A DNA stretch of 64,000 bases, from assembly GCA_022578605.1 (NCBI GenBank), contig MU394086.1, forward strand, positions 1 to 64,000. The letters run 5' to 3'. Source of the DNA: Camillea tinctor. Taxonomy: Eukaryota; Ascomycota; Sordariomycetes; Xylariales; Xylariaceae. The position numbers and the translations under genes were made by a program. The notes beneath the pieces were generated by a model that had not been told where the DNA came from, made no database searches, and saw nothing but the letters and a program-made list of their open reading frames with translations. Position 1 is the first letter of the stretch; each line of letters begins with the position of its first letter. Below, piece by piece: positions 10,476 through 23,709 of this stretch.

Positions 10476-13246
10476 GGTTTTTTTTTTGGGTTGGCCGGTT
10501 GGCTTGGTTTGAAGGGGAATGGAAGATTAGGATAGGATAGGATAGAATAGGGATAGATGATGATGCTTTGAAGTAAAGAGAATAATATGGCTTGTCCTGA
10601 CTCCTTCCTACTTTCACCTCTCCTCCCCTTGTTCGTGTGCGGGTTTATCGGTTCAGAGGGGTCATGCGGCCGGAAGGGAAACCGTAGTTCGTGACTAAGA
10701 GAGTTCCGCGGAGAGGTTGTTCCAAGGTTGGGGGGTTTCGTTTAGTCTTTGCTGCTTTCGCTCGTAGGGGTGTGTTTTGGTGTTGAGGATTGATCGATGG
10801 TTAGAGTAGTCGTTCAATTTCATTTGTTGGCTAATACATATAATAGGTTAGGCGAAGCAGCAAAAAGTGAAAAAGGTTGTTGTGACTGGAGGGTTTTTTT
10901 TTCTGGTCTCTGGTGTCTTGAAATTTTGGGTTGGTAGTACTAGATAGTAGAAGGTGGTTTTAGTAAGAAATAAAAAAATTAAAATAAGTTGCTTTGAAAT
11001 GTAATGCAGAGTTCTGGATTGGATTGGATTGGAGGGGTGCGAGATCGGCGCGGGGTGTGGGTGGGTGGCGCTATCTAGCCATGTACATATGTACTTTTTT
11101 TTTTCTATCAAGTACATTAGTACAGTGAGACAGTAAGTTGGTATGTACCTACCCCTTGGTATGACTATCCTATTGTTTTTATACCCAAGCTTGATCTTTG
11201 TGGGGTTTCGCACGGTATGGGATAGAATGGGTCTTAGAGGGAGGATTAGAGCACGAAAAAAAGAAAAAGAAAAGATAGGCGGAGTTTGGTGCGGTTTGCA
11301 GAGGTGGTGTACTTAGGTATGTATAGGGAAATGTACATAGGGATTTTGAGGATGGACAGATGAGCAGGTGAGGTAACCTATGTACATAAGCTAGTTATGT
11401 CCGCAGCAACGATGGCCGCTGTAAGAAAAGGTACATAGCATGTCAAGCAAGGTGGGCAAGACCCTGAAACGTGCATTACCGCCCAATCGAATTACATGGA
11501 TTGATTACGTAGGGGTCCCTCTCTTCTGGGCTATCATCAATGGGTGTTTCCCAGATGACGTCGTGCCTGCGTCTTGCTTGATCTTCTCCCTCCTTTATCG
11601 GCTTGCAACCCATTTTTTATGGTTCATAGTCTCTCCTAGGATAATTAGAGCAGGAGGGGAAGACCCGGGGGATTCACGAATAGGGAAGATACAATATAAA
11701 TAGAAGCAGTGGCATGTGAAATCAAAGCATGAGTATTTGACGCGTTAGGTACTACTCAAGTCAGTAACGACAACATAATGTAGACTTTTCGGGGAAGCAA
11801 CACGAATAGCAAGGTTATGTATAATACGTTTATGAGTAGATATTTCTTGATTTCGGTAAAGCTACCTGGCAAGCCTTCTCTTGGGGTATATCCATATATA
11901 CTTGAAATATCGGAGATAGAAAGCCCGGCTTATAGTACAAGTCGGGAGTTAAGAGTATCTAAGGGCTCGATTATAACCTATATCAGTAATAGGTCATTGA
12001 GTGATCTCAGATGTCAGGATACTTTAGTCTTAACAGTTTTGCTCAGATTCACCTTTAAGTCTGGATGCAAACTTCCATTTCACTACGTAAAGTGCCTTGC
12101 GGCTTGCTGGTTTGACTCGAGCTTATCCACTGCAAAAATTACATGTAATGCGAATAGGATCATAAATAGCAACATAAATGAGCACGGCCAATGCGTCCTT
12201 CTTCTATCGAGTTATTCTTTTTAAAAAATACTGAAGAAGATTTTTTAAAGGCAACACCCGGGCCGTATATGTGAAGAGACATATAATAATCAACGAGCAT
12301 GTCCATCCTGTAGATCTAACTCTCCTATCTTTTACCCGTCCTAGTAAATGTCATGCACAAATTCTTGATCCGCAAAATTAACCTGTTGTTGCTTGCTCAC
12401 TCGCAATAGGCTACTCTGTGATACGAGATTCATGTTCAATACTCACTAAAGAACGTGTATTGGGCAAGACAGGTATAGAGAAGGGTAAACATTCTTAAAT
12501 GCGCACACGCTCTATCAGAGTACCGATGTAGATAGAATACTATCAAATGACCACCATATAGCACAATATATAGACATGATATGACTCCATAAAGCAATGA
12601 ACCGATAAGACAGATGGATATAAGAAACGTAATTCTTTAGACCTAAGAGAATAAAAGAAAAAAAAAACTGATGTGACCGGACTCAGGAAACCAGAAGAAC
12701 CGAGTTGTCAGCTCAATATATTAAGAGTGATCCTGTAACCCAAGGACCGTAAGGACTTTCATTTTTGGGGGAGGATTTTGCTTCCATCCACCCAAGACAT
12801 AATCTTCATTCCACCATCCTCCTTGCTCCCGATTTCCTCCGCCGTTGCTGTTCTTTCACCAACGATCGTAGGAGAAAAAGGAATTGCTGAGAAACAGTGA
12901 CCTAACCCCCCTTTATCCGTTTCCGATTGTTTGCGCATGTCCATCTTGGTCACATCAACCGGGTTTCCCCCCTATCTGTTATCACACAACGAAAAAGACT
13001 TTGGGGATAAGTGCCAAAGGAGCGGTGTCTGTGTTGCCATGGTGGTAGGCACCACATGAGCATACCGAAACGTTTCCCTCTCTCCCTTTCATTAACCCCC
13101 CGCATCCCATCATACCCCCCATACAACGCGTTATAACGTATCTCTTGTTTATCGTACTCGAGGAAAGTGATCGGCATCACAACGTAAGCCGAGACACTAG
13201 TGGGGCTTTCCTGACGAGACGACAAGAGGCAAGAGGAGCGAGAAGC
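10476..13246. other. Intergenic region, only doubtful ORFs
   Basis: About 2.8 kb without a supported gene. An ATG-started 87-codon frame at 11440-11703 (hydrophobic middle, VGVPLFWAIINGCF) and a 135-codon frame at 11817-12224 have no recognisable domain or splice context. Repeated GTACATA/TGTACATA words occur near 11085-11145 and 11325-11445. The sequence just below 13247 is probably the 3' UTR of the CYSTM gene. Confidence 0.5.
11440..11703 (+). CDS. Doubtful small ORF, 87 aa
   Basis: ATG-started open frame with one moderately hydrophobic segment (VPASCLIFSLLYRLATHFLW, about residues 45-64) and a second shorter one before it. No family recognised and no supporting context; it lies alone in a large intergenic region. 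Listed only so a reader with expression data can test it. Confidence 0.15.
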   Translation: MSSKVGKTLKRALPPNRITWIDYVGVPLFWAIINGCFPDDVVPASCLIFSLLYRLATHFLWFIVSPRIIRAGGEDPGDSRIGKIQYK

Positions 13247-13966
13247 TTAGCAGATCTCGAAACAGCATTCGCAGCAGTCGGCACAGCACTCGCATCCTTC
13301 CTCACAGACGAAACAACAGCAGAGCGTGGCAATACACGCCTTGAAGCAACCACCACTGCTCTCCTTCTTGGGCTGGGGCGGGGGCTGTTGTTGGTACTGC
13401 ATCTGGCCACCTGGGGGACCATAGTATTGGCCTTGGGGAGGACCGTAAGCCTGTTGCGTTTGCATGTTAGTTTACATGTTTCTTCTCTGGCATAGTATAG
13501 GCCAAGACGGGAAGATGCGCGCGGCAAAGCAAGGCAAGGCAGTGCAAGGCAATAGGGCTGGTGAGGGTATAGGAAAGTAGGTAGGGCAAAAATAAGATTC
13601 GAGTGGGTGAGATCGATCGCCAAGCTCGACCGTCAGCTCCTTAGGCGCCCATGGGGTATAGACGCAGATAGGTAAATAGTGTCAAGGCGTAGGGCGCGTC
13701 TTGGCAGATGGGATTTTTGGACATGGGAAATTGAAGATGAACCATTGTGGAGACGCGCGCGCCGGGGAATTGACTCCAGAAGAGAAACAACACCATTGAC
13801 GAGCACGAGAAGAGTAGGATTGTATGAAGGGGGAATGATAGATAAACAGAGAGAGAGCGCGGGAGGAAGCTGAAAGTTGATTGCGACGTACTTGAGGAGG
13901 CTGCTGGGGATAGCCGCCGTAGCCCTGAGGCTGGTTGCCCGGGTTGTAATAATCGTGGCTGGCCAT
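13247..13966 (-). CDS. CYSTM (cysteine-rich tail) protein
   Basis: Two exons, 13892-13966 and 13247-13450, giving 92 residues. The GTACGT donor and AACAG acceptor join at phase 0 (YPQQPPQ to AYGPPQG), so the Pro/Gln/Tyr/Gly-rich N-terminal half reads straight through. The C-terminal 35 residues are a CYSTM module: CFKACIATLCCCFVCEEG, then CECCADCCECCFEIC. CYSTM proteins are small tail-anchored or palmitoylated plasma-membrane proteins linked to stress and metal resistance in fungi and plants; membrane association through the Cys-rich tail is family knowledge. The 441-nt intron is long for this window, so an extra small exon or an alternative first exon is possible. The long 5' region is pyrimidine-rich on the sense strand. 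Confidence 0.8.
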
Positions 13967-16900
13967 CGGGAATGAATGAATATTTTTTGCTGTAAAGAAA
14001 GAGCTGAAGAACAATGGCAATGTCAGTTTTTGATGGGTTTGGAACGAATGATTCGCGATAGAAGCGCTGGCGCAAGCGGTGTGTAAGAACTTGATTCGAG
14101 CTTGGCGGCGCAAAGAATAGGATGGTCGCTGAAGGTGAGGATGATGATGAAGGATACGAACCTTGGCGGGTAGAGAATTGTACTAGGGTCGGGTTTCGAT
14201 GGTAATGATGAGAATATGTTGTTGTTGTGATTGATGGAAGAGATGGGCAAAATGCCTTTTGAAGAACTAAGAAGAAGTGAGAACGAGGAGAGAAAAGAAA
14301 AGAAACAAGAAAAAGAAAAGTAAAGAAAAAAAAGAATAGATGGTCGGGCAAGATGTGACGGGTAGTAAAAAAAAAAGTAGGACCTTAAGGTAGTACCAGT
14401 ACCTATACTAGGTATGTATGTACCAGTAAAGTTATGGGTGGGTGGCTGATGCTACACTAGGATGGGGACGGAATCTGTAGGTAGGGTACTCCGTAAAGTG
14501 CAGGGTTTGTATGCACCTGTTGGGTAATTTGGGTAACTTGGGTACCTACCTGTGATATCTAAATTAGGGTGTCTTATGTCACTGCCCGGTGGGCAAGAAT
14601 GGAAAGTTGAAGGGTTCTGGAGGGAAGGTGGAGGGGTCAAGTTATTTCCGCCGTGTCCCTGTAGAGCTGAAGAAGACCCGTTCTTTAATTTTTTTGGTGT
14701 CGGGTCTTTATTTCATGGGGGTGGGGATTGGTTCTGCTAGGGGCACCTTCTGGTGCTTGAGCGGGCGTGCTAGGTGGGTTTTAGGTAATGCACATACAAC
14801 AATTCACTATCACTGCAACTACTACCTAGTACTAACTTACAGCGGCTTACAGGGCATCAATCAGCCACAATCGTCAATTAAACAAGCATTGAGTACATTG
14901 AAATGGCAAATTATTTCGTATATATGTGTGGCTGAGTGATTCTTCTTAGGTTAGTAGTAGGTAGGTATGTATGGGTACGAATTATGCGTATCAATTAGCC
15001 TACTACTACTCACTAAGTAATAAACTATGTACCAATTCATAAATCAGGTATCTATCAATTGCTTGGCACCTCAATTAGTGAAGATGCATACGTGTGCTGG
15101 CTGGTTGAACATGCCGACTTGGATATGAATTTGACTATTTCAGTCGTACACTAATATCCTGTGTACAACACCATCATATCATGTTTTAGGACAGGATCTA
15201 GTATTGCAGTCTCTATTGAAGCTATGTACACTCTCCTAAGATCACCAGGGGGAACTGCCGCAGACATCCCAAACTACATCCCACATCAATCACTCGCTCA
15301 GTCGAAACTAGGTAGTAAAGGTAGAGCCCCCTTTGAATACCGTGCACGATGAAACCCACACGCGGAAGTGGTGTAGTGTAGATGGAATTGAACAGGATAA
15401 CCCAACCTTACTGAAACTAACATACTACTACATATCCAAAACACCTGATACAAGTTCGATTAGATGTATATGGTATAGGTAAAAGTTACCTACAATTATA
15501 CACACCACTACGTACTACTGCGAGTTAAGTTGTAATCTAGGCCGTGCTTCTTTCGGGGACTCCCATTGGCGAAGAAAAATTACAATAGACAGCATGCGGG
15601 CAGCGTTTATCTGTTGATTCTCTTTTTGTTTATTGTCTCCTTTATTCGACCGAGCCGGTTTTAAAAAATAAAGCAGGCAAAACTCACCACAAAGTCCAGG
15701 CCGAGATATCCGGGACGGCCTAACTTGTCAAATGGATACCCTTAGCGGTCTAGCGGATGACCTGAGGGACGGTTAGGTCGGCAAGGCGGAGTGGGGCACG
15801 GTACTCGATTGGGTGGTTCTTTGTCGTCTTTTTTTATTTTCTATTTTCTATTTTCTTTTTGGTCTAATCTGGTACGGGTACACTCCAGTTAGGTTCAAGT
15901 TAGCAAGGTTAGGTACTGCATTATTAGCACCAACCAACTATAACCCCTGCGTAAAGCAACCCAAACCCAGCCAAAACTTAAAATCCCTTTTGTCCTTTTT
16001 TTCCCCCTCTCTTTCGCAACCATCCCATCTCCCGTCTCCCCCCCACCATCCTCTCTGAAGCGTGGGCCACGCCTAGTAAGGCAAAGTGGCCACTCTGCAA
16101 AAAAGCTGGTTAGGCCAACCAGACGATTGGTTACTCAGACCGAGCGTTTCACCTGCCAAGATATGCGGCAACTCCTGTCTGGACGACCTTCCTTCAATTG
16201 ATCCTTCTTTCCCCAATCTTCTGGGTGGTACACCTAATCTGCTAATGTAGTAGCCTAGATAGATAGGGCGATCGTTAAAAGCATAAGCCTTGGATGAGTG
16301 GTATTAACAAAGTGGCTGACGGTCCCTACGTATCTAGAGACATCAAGTATGTACGTTGGTAGACAAGTATGCGGTGGCGATGCAAAATCATTCTAACCTA
16401 CATCGTACGCACAATGTATAAGCCACGAAACAGCCACCATCGCCATTTAATACTTACTACGCCTTACAACACACACCCATCCTCTCTGTCAAGGAAAAAA
16501 AAAAGGAGGGTTGCATTGCAGTTGCTGGTACACTAAGAAAAAGCTTACTTGAGATGCAGAAGAAAGATCAAGCAACCTCTTATTGGTCATTAATACACGC
16601 ACATACTACACACGCTATATTTCTCACTCAGCCTTGCAATTATGTAGGTTAGGTTAGTGAACTTCATACCTAGCCATTTGACAATGAGCTTTACTTATAA
16701 CCTGACCTTATTACTGAGTATTGCAACTGTGAACAATAAGGAAATATAACATACCAAAATAGTGTTAACAGCAGTTCATATTTTGGGGAAAAGAAAAGCG
16801 ACTATTTGGCTATACATGACTACTGCATTAGTAGTGAGTAAATAGTCAGCCTACCTACACTTACACCAGTGACGTGACTTGACTTGACTAAACTATATAC

Positions 16901-17547
16901 ACTAAAATGCTGTTTAATAGTACCTATGTGTATTTACCACCACCATCTCACCGCTAACCTGCTATAAACCACCTAACGCGCGTAAGTGTACGTATTGATT
17001 CTAATCATGAGTCACCTACCGCCAACCTCAATGCTACGGCTTGAGAGTGCCGACTACTTACCTCAACCTATCGCATGAGGACCTAACTAGGTAGTTATAC
17101 CCCCAAGCGTATAGTAGGCCATATATGCATACTTGCTCTTCATGGTATAATCATGATGCATGTCTTCTTTGAAGCAAAAGAAAAAGAAAATTACCTATCT
17201 ACGCATATCAAGGGCTTGTGCCATCTCAGAAAGTATAACAACGTACAGGCTTGATATTATATCTCATATCAAAGAGAAAGAGGAAATCAACGCAGGAGGT
17301 AGATATTTTCTGTTTATTTTTATCTTCAGTATCATTTTCCCCACCCTACCTACTACTTTGTTATTGTTGAATCCACCTTTTCTGAATTTTTAAAAAAACT
17401 CTTTGTATGTATTTCTCTTTTAAACCGTTCCTTGAGAGCCGAACTATACTACTACTGCTATACACGACGAGATTCCTTGGGAGCATACCGCCAGGTCTGC
17501 TTCGACCGTATACTTATTTATCTACCTAATTTACCTGTCTTCCTACC
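13967..17547. other. Large intergenic region
   Basis: About 3.6 kb. 13967-14450 is the pyrimidine-rich promoter/5' UTR side of the CYSTM gene. The rest has no convincing coding frame on either strand; short TAGGTA/TACCTA words recur (for example 14386-14420, 14946-14965). 17400-17547 is probably the abp1 3' UTR. I see no RNA gene. Confidence 0.6.
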
Positions 17548-20132
17548 CTACTGGTCTAATTCTACGTAGTTAGCAGGGAATAGACCAGAGGCACCCTTGT
17601 AGTGACCGAACCACCAGTCGTCGTCGGGGAATTCAAGGTCGGTGATCCGAGCTCCCTCCGGGAAGCTCAATTCTATTGTACTTATTAGCTGGAACCATTT
17701 ACCAACATATTTAAGTATTAAGCCAGAAAAAATCACTTACCATTGTCTTCGGCGGCTTCGTAATCAAACTGCGCGGTGGCCGTGTGTCCACCGGCAGCCG
17801 CGGGCTCCGGCTCCGCAGCTGCAGCAGGCGCTACAGGTGCGGGAGCAGAAACAGGTGCGGCAACAGGAGCCGGAGCAGGTGGGGCACCAGCCGCCTCTTC
17901 GCCATCGTCCACTAGCTCAACGTAGTTGCTTGGGAACAGACCAGTTTCACCTTGCGAGTTGGTGCCCATCCACCAATCTTCATCGACCATATCAATGTTG
18001 GTGACGTACTCGCCTTCACGGAGCTCCAGCTCATTATCCTCGGCCTTCTCGTAGTCATACTGGACCAATGCACGTTTGCCACCGTTCGAGCCAGCCGCGG
18101 CCTGAGCAACCTTTGCGTGACCGAATGCTTCCTCAGCCACAGCCGTTGCCGCGGCCCGGGGATCATGAGCCTCATGTTCCGCTGGAAGCTCCTCCTCCCT
18201 AGGTAATTCTTGTTCAAGGGGTCGGGTCGGGAGTGAGCGTGGCGGCTCATGCACAGGTTCAATTTCGGGCTCAGGTCCTCGAGCTACAGGGATGGCGACA
18301 CGAACGGGGGATGGGGATCGTTCGGGCTCTTGCTCTTCTTCGTCAGTGACCGGAGGAGGCCGAGGAGGCATCCCAGGTAGCGCGAAACCACCGGTAGGAG
18401 CACTCCCCGGGACCGAAGGTCGACTGGCCATAGGCGGTGGAGGAGGCGTTGGCTCGTCGGGTACCCTGGGCGCTATCACGGCCGGTGGTGATTCCTTGAA
18501 CCGGTCTCGCACGGAACTGACACCTCCTGATGGGGATGCAGGAGCTTCAGGTGCCTCTTGACTGGTGGCAGTATCACCAGTCTTTTGTCCAGGAATTCCA
18601 CGGCCAAAGGAACTGGTTTGGACAGGCGCCCACGACTTGCCACTGTAGCCGCTCTGCCAGCCCCCACTCTTCTGAGCTGTAACGGGAGCAGTTGCGGGAG
18701 GAGGGCTTGAAGGGGTGGCAACGCCCACCTGTGCTGCCTTCTTTTCTGCCCAAAGCTGAGCCGGTGTTTTGCCACCTTGGTCTGCAAAAGTGCGACTGGC
18801 TGCTCCAACAGGAGCAGCAGTAGGGGCTGCCGGAGAAGGTCCGGTGAAGCCTAGAGCGCCAGGTGTAGGCGCTTTTGTCCCCGTGAATGTAGAAGCTCCC
18901 GTCCACTTCTTTGCGACCTTTGGCTTAGGCAATTCTGTTATACGTGATGACTGGTGGAATGCTGCACTTCGTTCGGCCAGGGACTTGGGGCGCCCGTCCT
19001 GCTCAGCTTCCTCCTCCTCAGCTGGCTTCTGGGCCCTGGCTCGGATAGCGGCAATGTCAACTTTGCCAACCGGTTCATATGCGCCCTTGACTGGGGTGGG
19101 CCTGTCGTCCTTCTTCTCCCGGGCAGCGGCTCGAATAGCAGCGATGTCAACCTTGCCAACGGGCTGATAGCCTCCACCGATTAAATCACTAGGCCTGTCA
19201 TCGGATTTGCTCGGGCCGTTAAATCTCGAGGGCTCTTGCTTCTGGTTTCTAAGCTCGTCAATATTGACCTTGGTGGGTTTGTACGCCGACTCGACTTTTT
19301 GGATTTCGGTACGAGAAACTGGTGGTGCATCATCGCCCCAGCCATCGTCGTTCTTTGACCGTAGAGTCGCGTTCCGTGCGGCAATTAGAGGGTTGAAGGA
19401 AATAGTGGAGGCCGAGCCGCCTGCGAAGACGGGCTTTGACTTGACGGGAGGTGGTGGTCCTCCAGCTGGCTTTACAGGCGCACTACCGCCAGCCGTGTAC
19501 TTGGCACCCGAGGCATCCGCAATCTTCTGGAGAATGTTGGCGGGCTCGATATCGGTCTCGGAACGAGCAGTGATTTGGACATGGTAACCCTGTTGCTAGT
19601 GAGCGACCAAGCTATGTTCTCGTGGAGGGGGGGAGCTAGCATACGTGTAGAACTTTGGTGACTGCATTTGCGTGACTAGTGAAGTATCCTTTCGTCCGCT
19701 CGGGGACACCTCCACCACACTATGTGAAAGGTTAGTAATTGCATCACCGTGCACGGTAGAAAAAGGGAGCGGAGGGTGGAATAGTCGAAAAGGGGCGGGG
19801 AGAGAGGGGAGGAGACATACCCATGCGATGAGAGCAAACTTGGGCAGAGCGGTGTTCGGATCCTTCACTTTGATAAATGCGAATTGGATACGGCCCTCAT
19901 TGAAGTCTTCGATAAGCTCCTCCAACTCGCCCTGACCGGTAGACTGGACCTTGAGAATACTCTCCTTATTACCGGAATCTTGGAAAGCGTTGGCTAAGGG
20001 GGCTTGGACGGAGAACAGAGCCCAGTTGGCGTAGGTGGAAGAGCTGCCAGACGGCGGTGCGGGAGCATTTACTACTCCCTGATAGCTGCTCTTGATAGAA
20101 GGGCCATTGATAGAGAGGTTTAGGGAGGCCAT
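17548..20132 (-). CDS. abp1: Actin-binding protein Abp1 (ADF-H, two SH3)
   Basis: Four exons, 19821-20132, 19645-19719, 17741-19589 and 17548-17672, giving 786 residues. Abp1 binds F-actin at cortical patches and recruits endocytic partners and Arp2/3 through its SH3 domains. Residues 1 to about 137 are an ADF-homology domain (LNLSINGPSI, YANWALFSV, GGVPERTKGYFTSHANAV). GWGDDAPPVSR (about 212-222) and two near-identical PVGKVDIAAIRA motifs (about 272-283 and 302-313), with a third divergent YKPTKVNIDEL (232-242), follow. Then come a Pro-rich region (about 508-548), SH3-1 (about 634-689, ALVQYDYEKAEDNELELREG, DWWMG, GLFPSNYVEL), an Ala/Pro linker and SH3-2 (about 730-786), which is split by the last intron. 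The start is the ATG at 20132; an upstream in-frame TTG is not needed. Confidence 0.95.
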
Positions 20133-21260
20133 CTTGGGCAAGAGAGGTCAAACGAGGTGTTTCGTTTGGTCGGTTGGTATTTTGTGTAGGAGAGATGATT
20201 TGACAGGAAGGTGTTCAGAGCCCAAATCAACTGGAGAGTGGACTGGGGGGGAGTGGAGATCGGCGGGAGAGAAAGAAGAGAGCAGGTTGGCTGGCTAAGG
20301 CGGTGGGGGTGATGTCAGAGCTCTACTACACTACTAGGTACTACCTAAACCTTAGCTCTCACACTAAATTATGTTAGGTACCTGCCCACCTATATCTGGG
20401 TATATATTTTACTTACCTTTAATACAGATCGATCAGACTACACTGCCCTCCCTCTTTATTGTTATGTTATAGGTTCGAGTTCTTCATAAAAGATAGTAAT
20501 AGTAAGGGGAATTAAATAAGTAACCAGAGAAATGGTTATATGATTAAGAATTTCAATGTCTAAATTCTTTATTAATTCTTGTTAGTGTTGGTTGTTATTG
20601 TATGTCGGTATGATATGTGTTGGAAAAAGAGAGAGAGAGAATAGTAGGTAATACCTTGCTCGTTGAAGTTTTGTAACCTACATATCTTGTAGCATTACGA
20701 AAGCAACCGGGCAGTGCTACGGAGTACAGCTCCATACATACATAAGGTTACTTCTTTCCTCTATTTCAATATGTTCATATAAAATGGAGACATTACCATG
20801 GTGTAGTGCAGATCGAGCTGCACATAAACCGATCCATTCCGTATCGATAAGAAGAACCCAATCAATGGGCAATACGCGTACCGACGAAGTGGTCCGTGCT
20901 AAGCCTTTAGTGCAGGTAGTAGATAGACAGATAGCCTTTTCCTCTCATTAAAGTTTTGACCTGATTGGAGCTGGGGAACGCGATGGCCCTTGGTTGCACC
21001 TGCGCGGCGCAAAGATGATTGATTTTCCCGATACCCATAATCCATGCTCATTGCTCATGCCATCGTCTTCTAGTTCTCATTCACTTTTATTTCCACTAAA
21101 ACTCAACTCACCTACTTAATTATTAATTCCAATCGACATCAATACACTATTCGAAACATCGTACACCAATTACCTCCCCGACCTAACTTATACCCAGACA
21201 AAAACCCTCCCAGCTTCGCTTACTACCGTGTTCGTCTTCTTCGAAGCGCCAAACAACACG
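20133..21260. promoter_or_regulatory. Divergent promoter region
   Basis: 1.1 kb between the divergently transcribed abp1 (-) and C2H2 gene (+). It contains a short GA run at about 20629-20640 and a pyrimidine-rich leader before 21261. No gene seen. Confidence 0.5.
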
Positions 21261-22462
21261 ATGGTGTTGTTGTCAGACATCTCGTCCTCCATCAGCTCCC
21301 TATCCTCAGAATCCTCCGAGGCCGAAAACGACTTCGACGACACAGGCATCATCGAGGAACCATCAATACCCCCCTCGAAGCGACAAAAGCTAGGTGACGG
21401 ATCCAGAGCATCTTCCTCCGCCCACGTGGATCCCGAAGTCGAACAAGAGCCGGAGCACGATCTCGATGGAGACATCTCCTCAGACACGTCGGGCGACATC
21501 CCCAATTCTCCCATCAATGCCAAACTCGACGAGGACGAGTTTCAGGAACAGGTCACCATATGTGCTTGGGAAGGCTGCCGTGCAGGCGACCTAGGAAACA
21601 TGGACAAATTGGTAGACCACATCCACAATGACCATATTGAGAGCCGACAGAAGAAGTATACCTGCGAATGGAACAACTGCTCTAGGAAAAGCATGCCGCA
21701 TGCGAGTGGTTACGCACTGAAAGCCCATATGAGAAGTCATACCAGAGAGAAGCCATTCTACTGTTACCTGCCTGGTATGATAGACCATCAATGACCGGAT
21801 TAGTTGAGCTTGTTGTTTTGCTAACCTAGACAGAATGCGACCGCGCTTTTACGCGATCCGACGCCCTCGCCAAACACATGCGAACAGTTCATGAGACCGA
21901 GGCTCTGCGGCCATCTGACCCAGTCCCTAAATCGATGCAACCCCACGCAGGCGAGAAAAGGGGAAACAAGCTCAAGATCATCATCAAGACTCCCCAGTCC
22001 CACGCCGCAGGTCAGGACGATGCCGTCGACAATGGCGATGCTAACGATGAAATCGCCGCTGACTTCCTCACCCCCTTGACCGAACAGCAAGGATTCTCAA
22101 GCAACGAATTGGCTATGGATATGGTGTCACTCTGGAGGCTCTGCGTAGCGAACGTGAAATGGGCAACAAGGGAAGGCGAGACTCTGCGGCGGGAATGTAA
22201 AGAGGCGGAAGAGGCCTACCGGCAAGAATGGCTAGAGAAAGAGGTCTTACTAGACCAGGTCGCACAGGTCGAAGAAGCCTGGTGGATGCGACGCCAAGCC
22301 GTGCTCGCGGCTGAAGCTAAGAGTCGCCCGCCCGCAAAGACCCCCGAGGTGGAACAGCCGGCCAAAGAGCCGGTAGAAGAACGGGCGCAAGAGACCCCGG
22401 ATATAGTGGAGGCTCTAGATATCGCCGGGAAGGGAAAGGTGGCCATTGAAGCAGCGGACTAG
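21261..22462 (+). CDS. C2H2 zinc-finger protein (Iec1-like?)
   Basis: Two exons, 21261-21774 and 21834-22462, giving 380 residues. The join (GTATGA donor, GACAG acceptor) restores the third finger. The N-terminus is Ser/Asp/Glu-rich (LLSDISSSISSLSSESSE) with a basic PSKRQKL patch. Three consecutive fingers follow: C101-C106 with H120/H125, C135-C140 with H156/H160, and C168-C173 (CYLPECDRAFTRSDALAKH) with H186/H191. Downstream is KRGNKLKIIIKTP and a predicted coiled coil (about 265-320, TREGETLRRECKEAEEAYR). Fingers followed by a basic KIIIKTP segment and coiled coil recall fungal INO80-complex subunit Iec1; that identity is a tentative inference, and a stand-alone regulator is possible. The upstream in-frame GTG at 21228 is not taken as the start. 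Confidence 0.85.
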
Positions 22463-23159
22463 ATATCTTCTGACGATGATTGATGGTTTGATTGATTTGG
22501 TTTAAGGTAACCAAAACGGCATCTTTCAATACCTCGCGTATCTTTGTGGGGGCTATACTTCCATCACTCCTAACGTGAGAGGGGAGGGAAAGAGGGATCT
22601 TTTAGACTGGAATTTTGTCGGTTAATACAGGCGCGGCGTGGTAGGCAAAAGGGTCTGTCGAGTGGACTCAGCAATGAATTGTACGAACATTAGAGATTAG
22701 TATACCAATCTAGGAAAATATCGGTCAACAGATTTGGTGCCTGAAGGTCTTCCTCTCCTTCTCTTGGTCAATAGGGGTCTAATACACTGTGTCCCCCTTA
22801 AATATCTCATCACCGGACTCCAGGACGAGGGCCATCAGACTGTTGATGGGTTTAGTCATAACTAGTGCCGTCATAAACACATACCGCAGCACCGACGATG
22901 TCGTACACATCCTAAGCAGCTATGCTTGGCCTATAAACCAGAGAAGTTTTCTCGGAGCGGACCATATGTTAGGCGGGGGCTGCTTGTGTGCCTATGACCT
23001 ACATTGACAACTAAACCACTTGTACGAACAGACTTATTAACAAGATAGGCTCACGTTAATCTGGGGATGGCCTCACCAGCTACGAGTTTCTGGAGATTTC
23101 TCTTAAGGATCAACTCGTAAAGTCTGGTCTCATACCTGCCGGGATAAATATCTAAAGTA
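22463..23159. other. Intergenic region
   Basis: 3' flank of the C2H2 gene and sequence without a convincing frame. It adjoins the gene relic at 23160-23709 and may hold its more decayed end. Confidence 0.5.
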
Positions 23160-23709
23160 ACCTACGCTAGATGCAGGAGCTATGTCAAAAAGATTATAAC
23201 TCGGACTACGAGGAGAACGTGTCGATATATCTCGCCAGCCCCCGGGCCGATTCCCTAGCCGCCGTGCTTCATAAACCTCTAACGCATCTAGACCATCTAA
23301 GGCAATATCAATCTACCCCCTGAGGAGACTCTTCACGCTCTAGAATAGCGATCAAGTACGCACCACATGGAGGGCACGAAAAAAGTCCACGTAGATAGAA
23401 AATGCAGGCTTTCCGTAGCCAGCAACGACAGGCTCGAACCCGCTGTCGATGTAGACTAGGAAGCGCATGGTATGTATCATACCCCGGGCCTGAGGCACTA
23501 AACCACATCAAACATATCGATGGCATCTAGCAGCGCCTGGCCCCTTTTATGGAGAATGACCTCCTCGGCGGTTTCTAGTTGAGGTTAATATCACCTAGTT
23601 CGGGAACAGAGGCTGCACCAGATCGGGCTGCCATATCGTCTATGGGCTGAAGTTCAGCCTCTCGTTTAGGCGCCCCGATCGATCTGTTACTAGTGTCGTT
23701 ACTTTCCAT
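23160..23709 (-). pseudogene. Decayed gene relic of unknown family
   Basis: Read on the minus strand from an ATG at 23709, protein-like segments continue in different frames broken by stops: IGAPKREAELQPIDDMAARS then a stop at 23575; in another frame ETAEEVILHKRGQALLDAID then a stop; in a third frame IHTMRFLVYIDSGFEPVVAG followed by GYGKPAFSIYVDFFRALHVV then stops; and finally LDGLDALEVYEARRLGNRPG. No intron I could place repairs the breaks (the only GT-AG pair near the first is about 20 nt). The composition is coding-like, unlike the surrounding intergenic DNA. I do not recognise the family. Confidence 0.45.

Noticed and set aside
11817..12224. 135-codon ATG-started open frame in the intergenic region
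   Set aside because: No recognisable domain, no splice context or conserved neighbours. Such a length is expected by chance in a 2.8-kb AT-leaning stretch.
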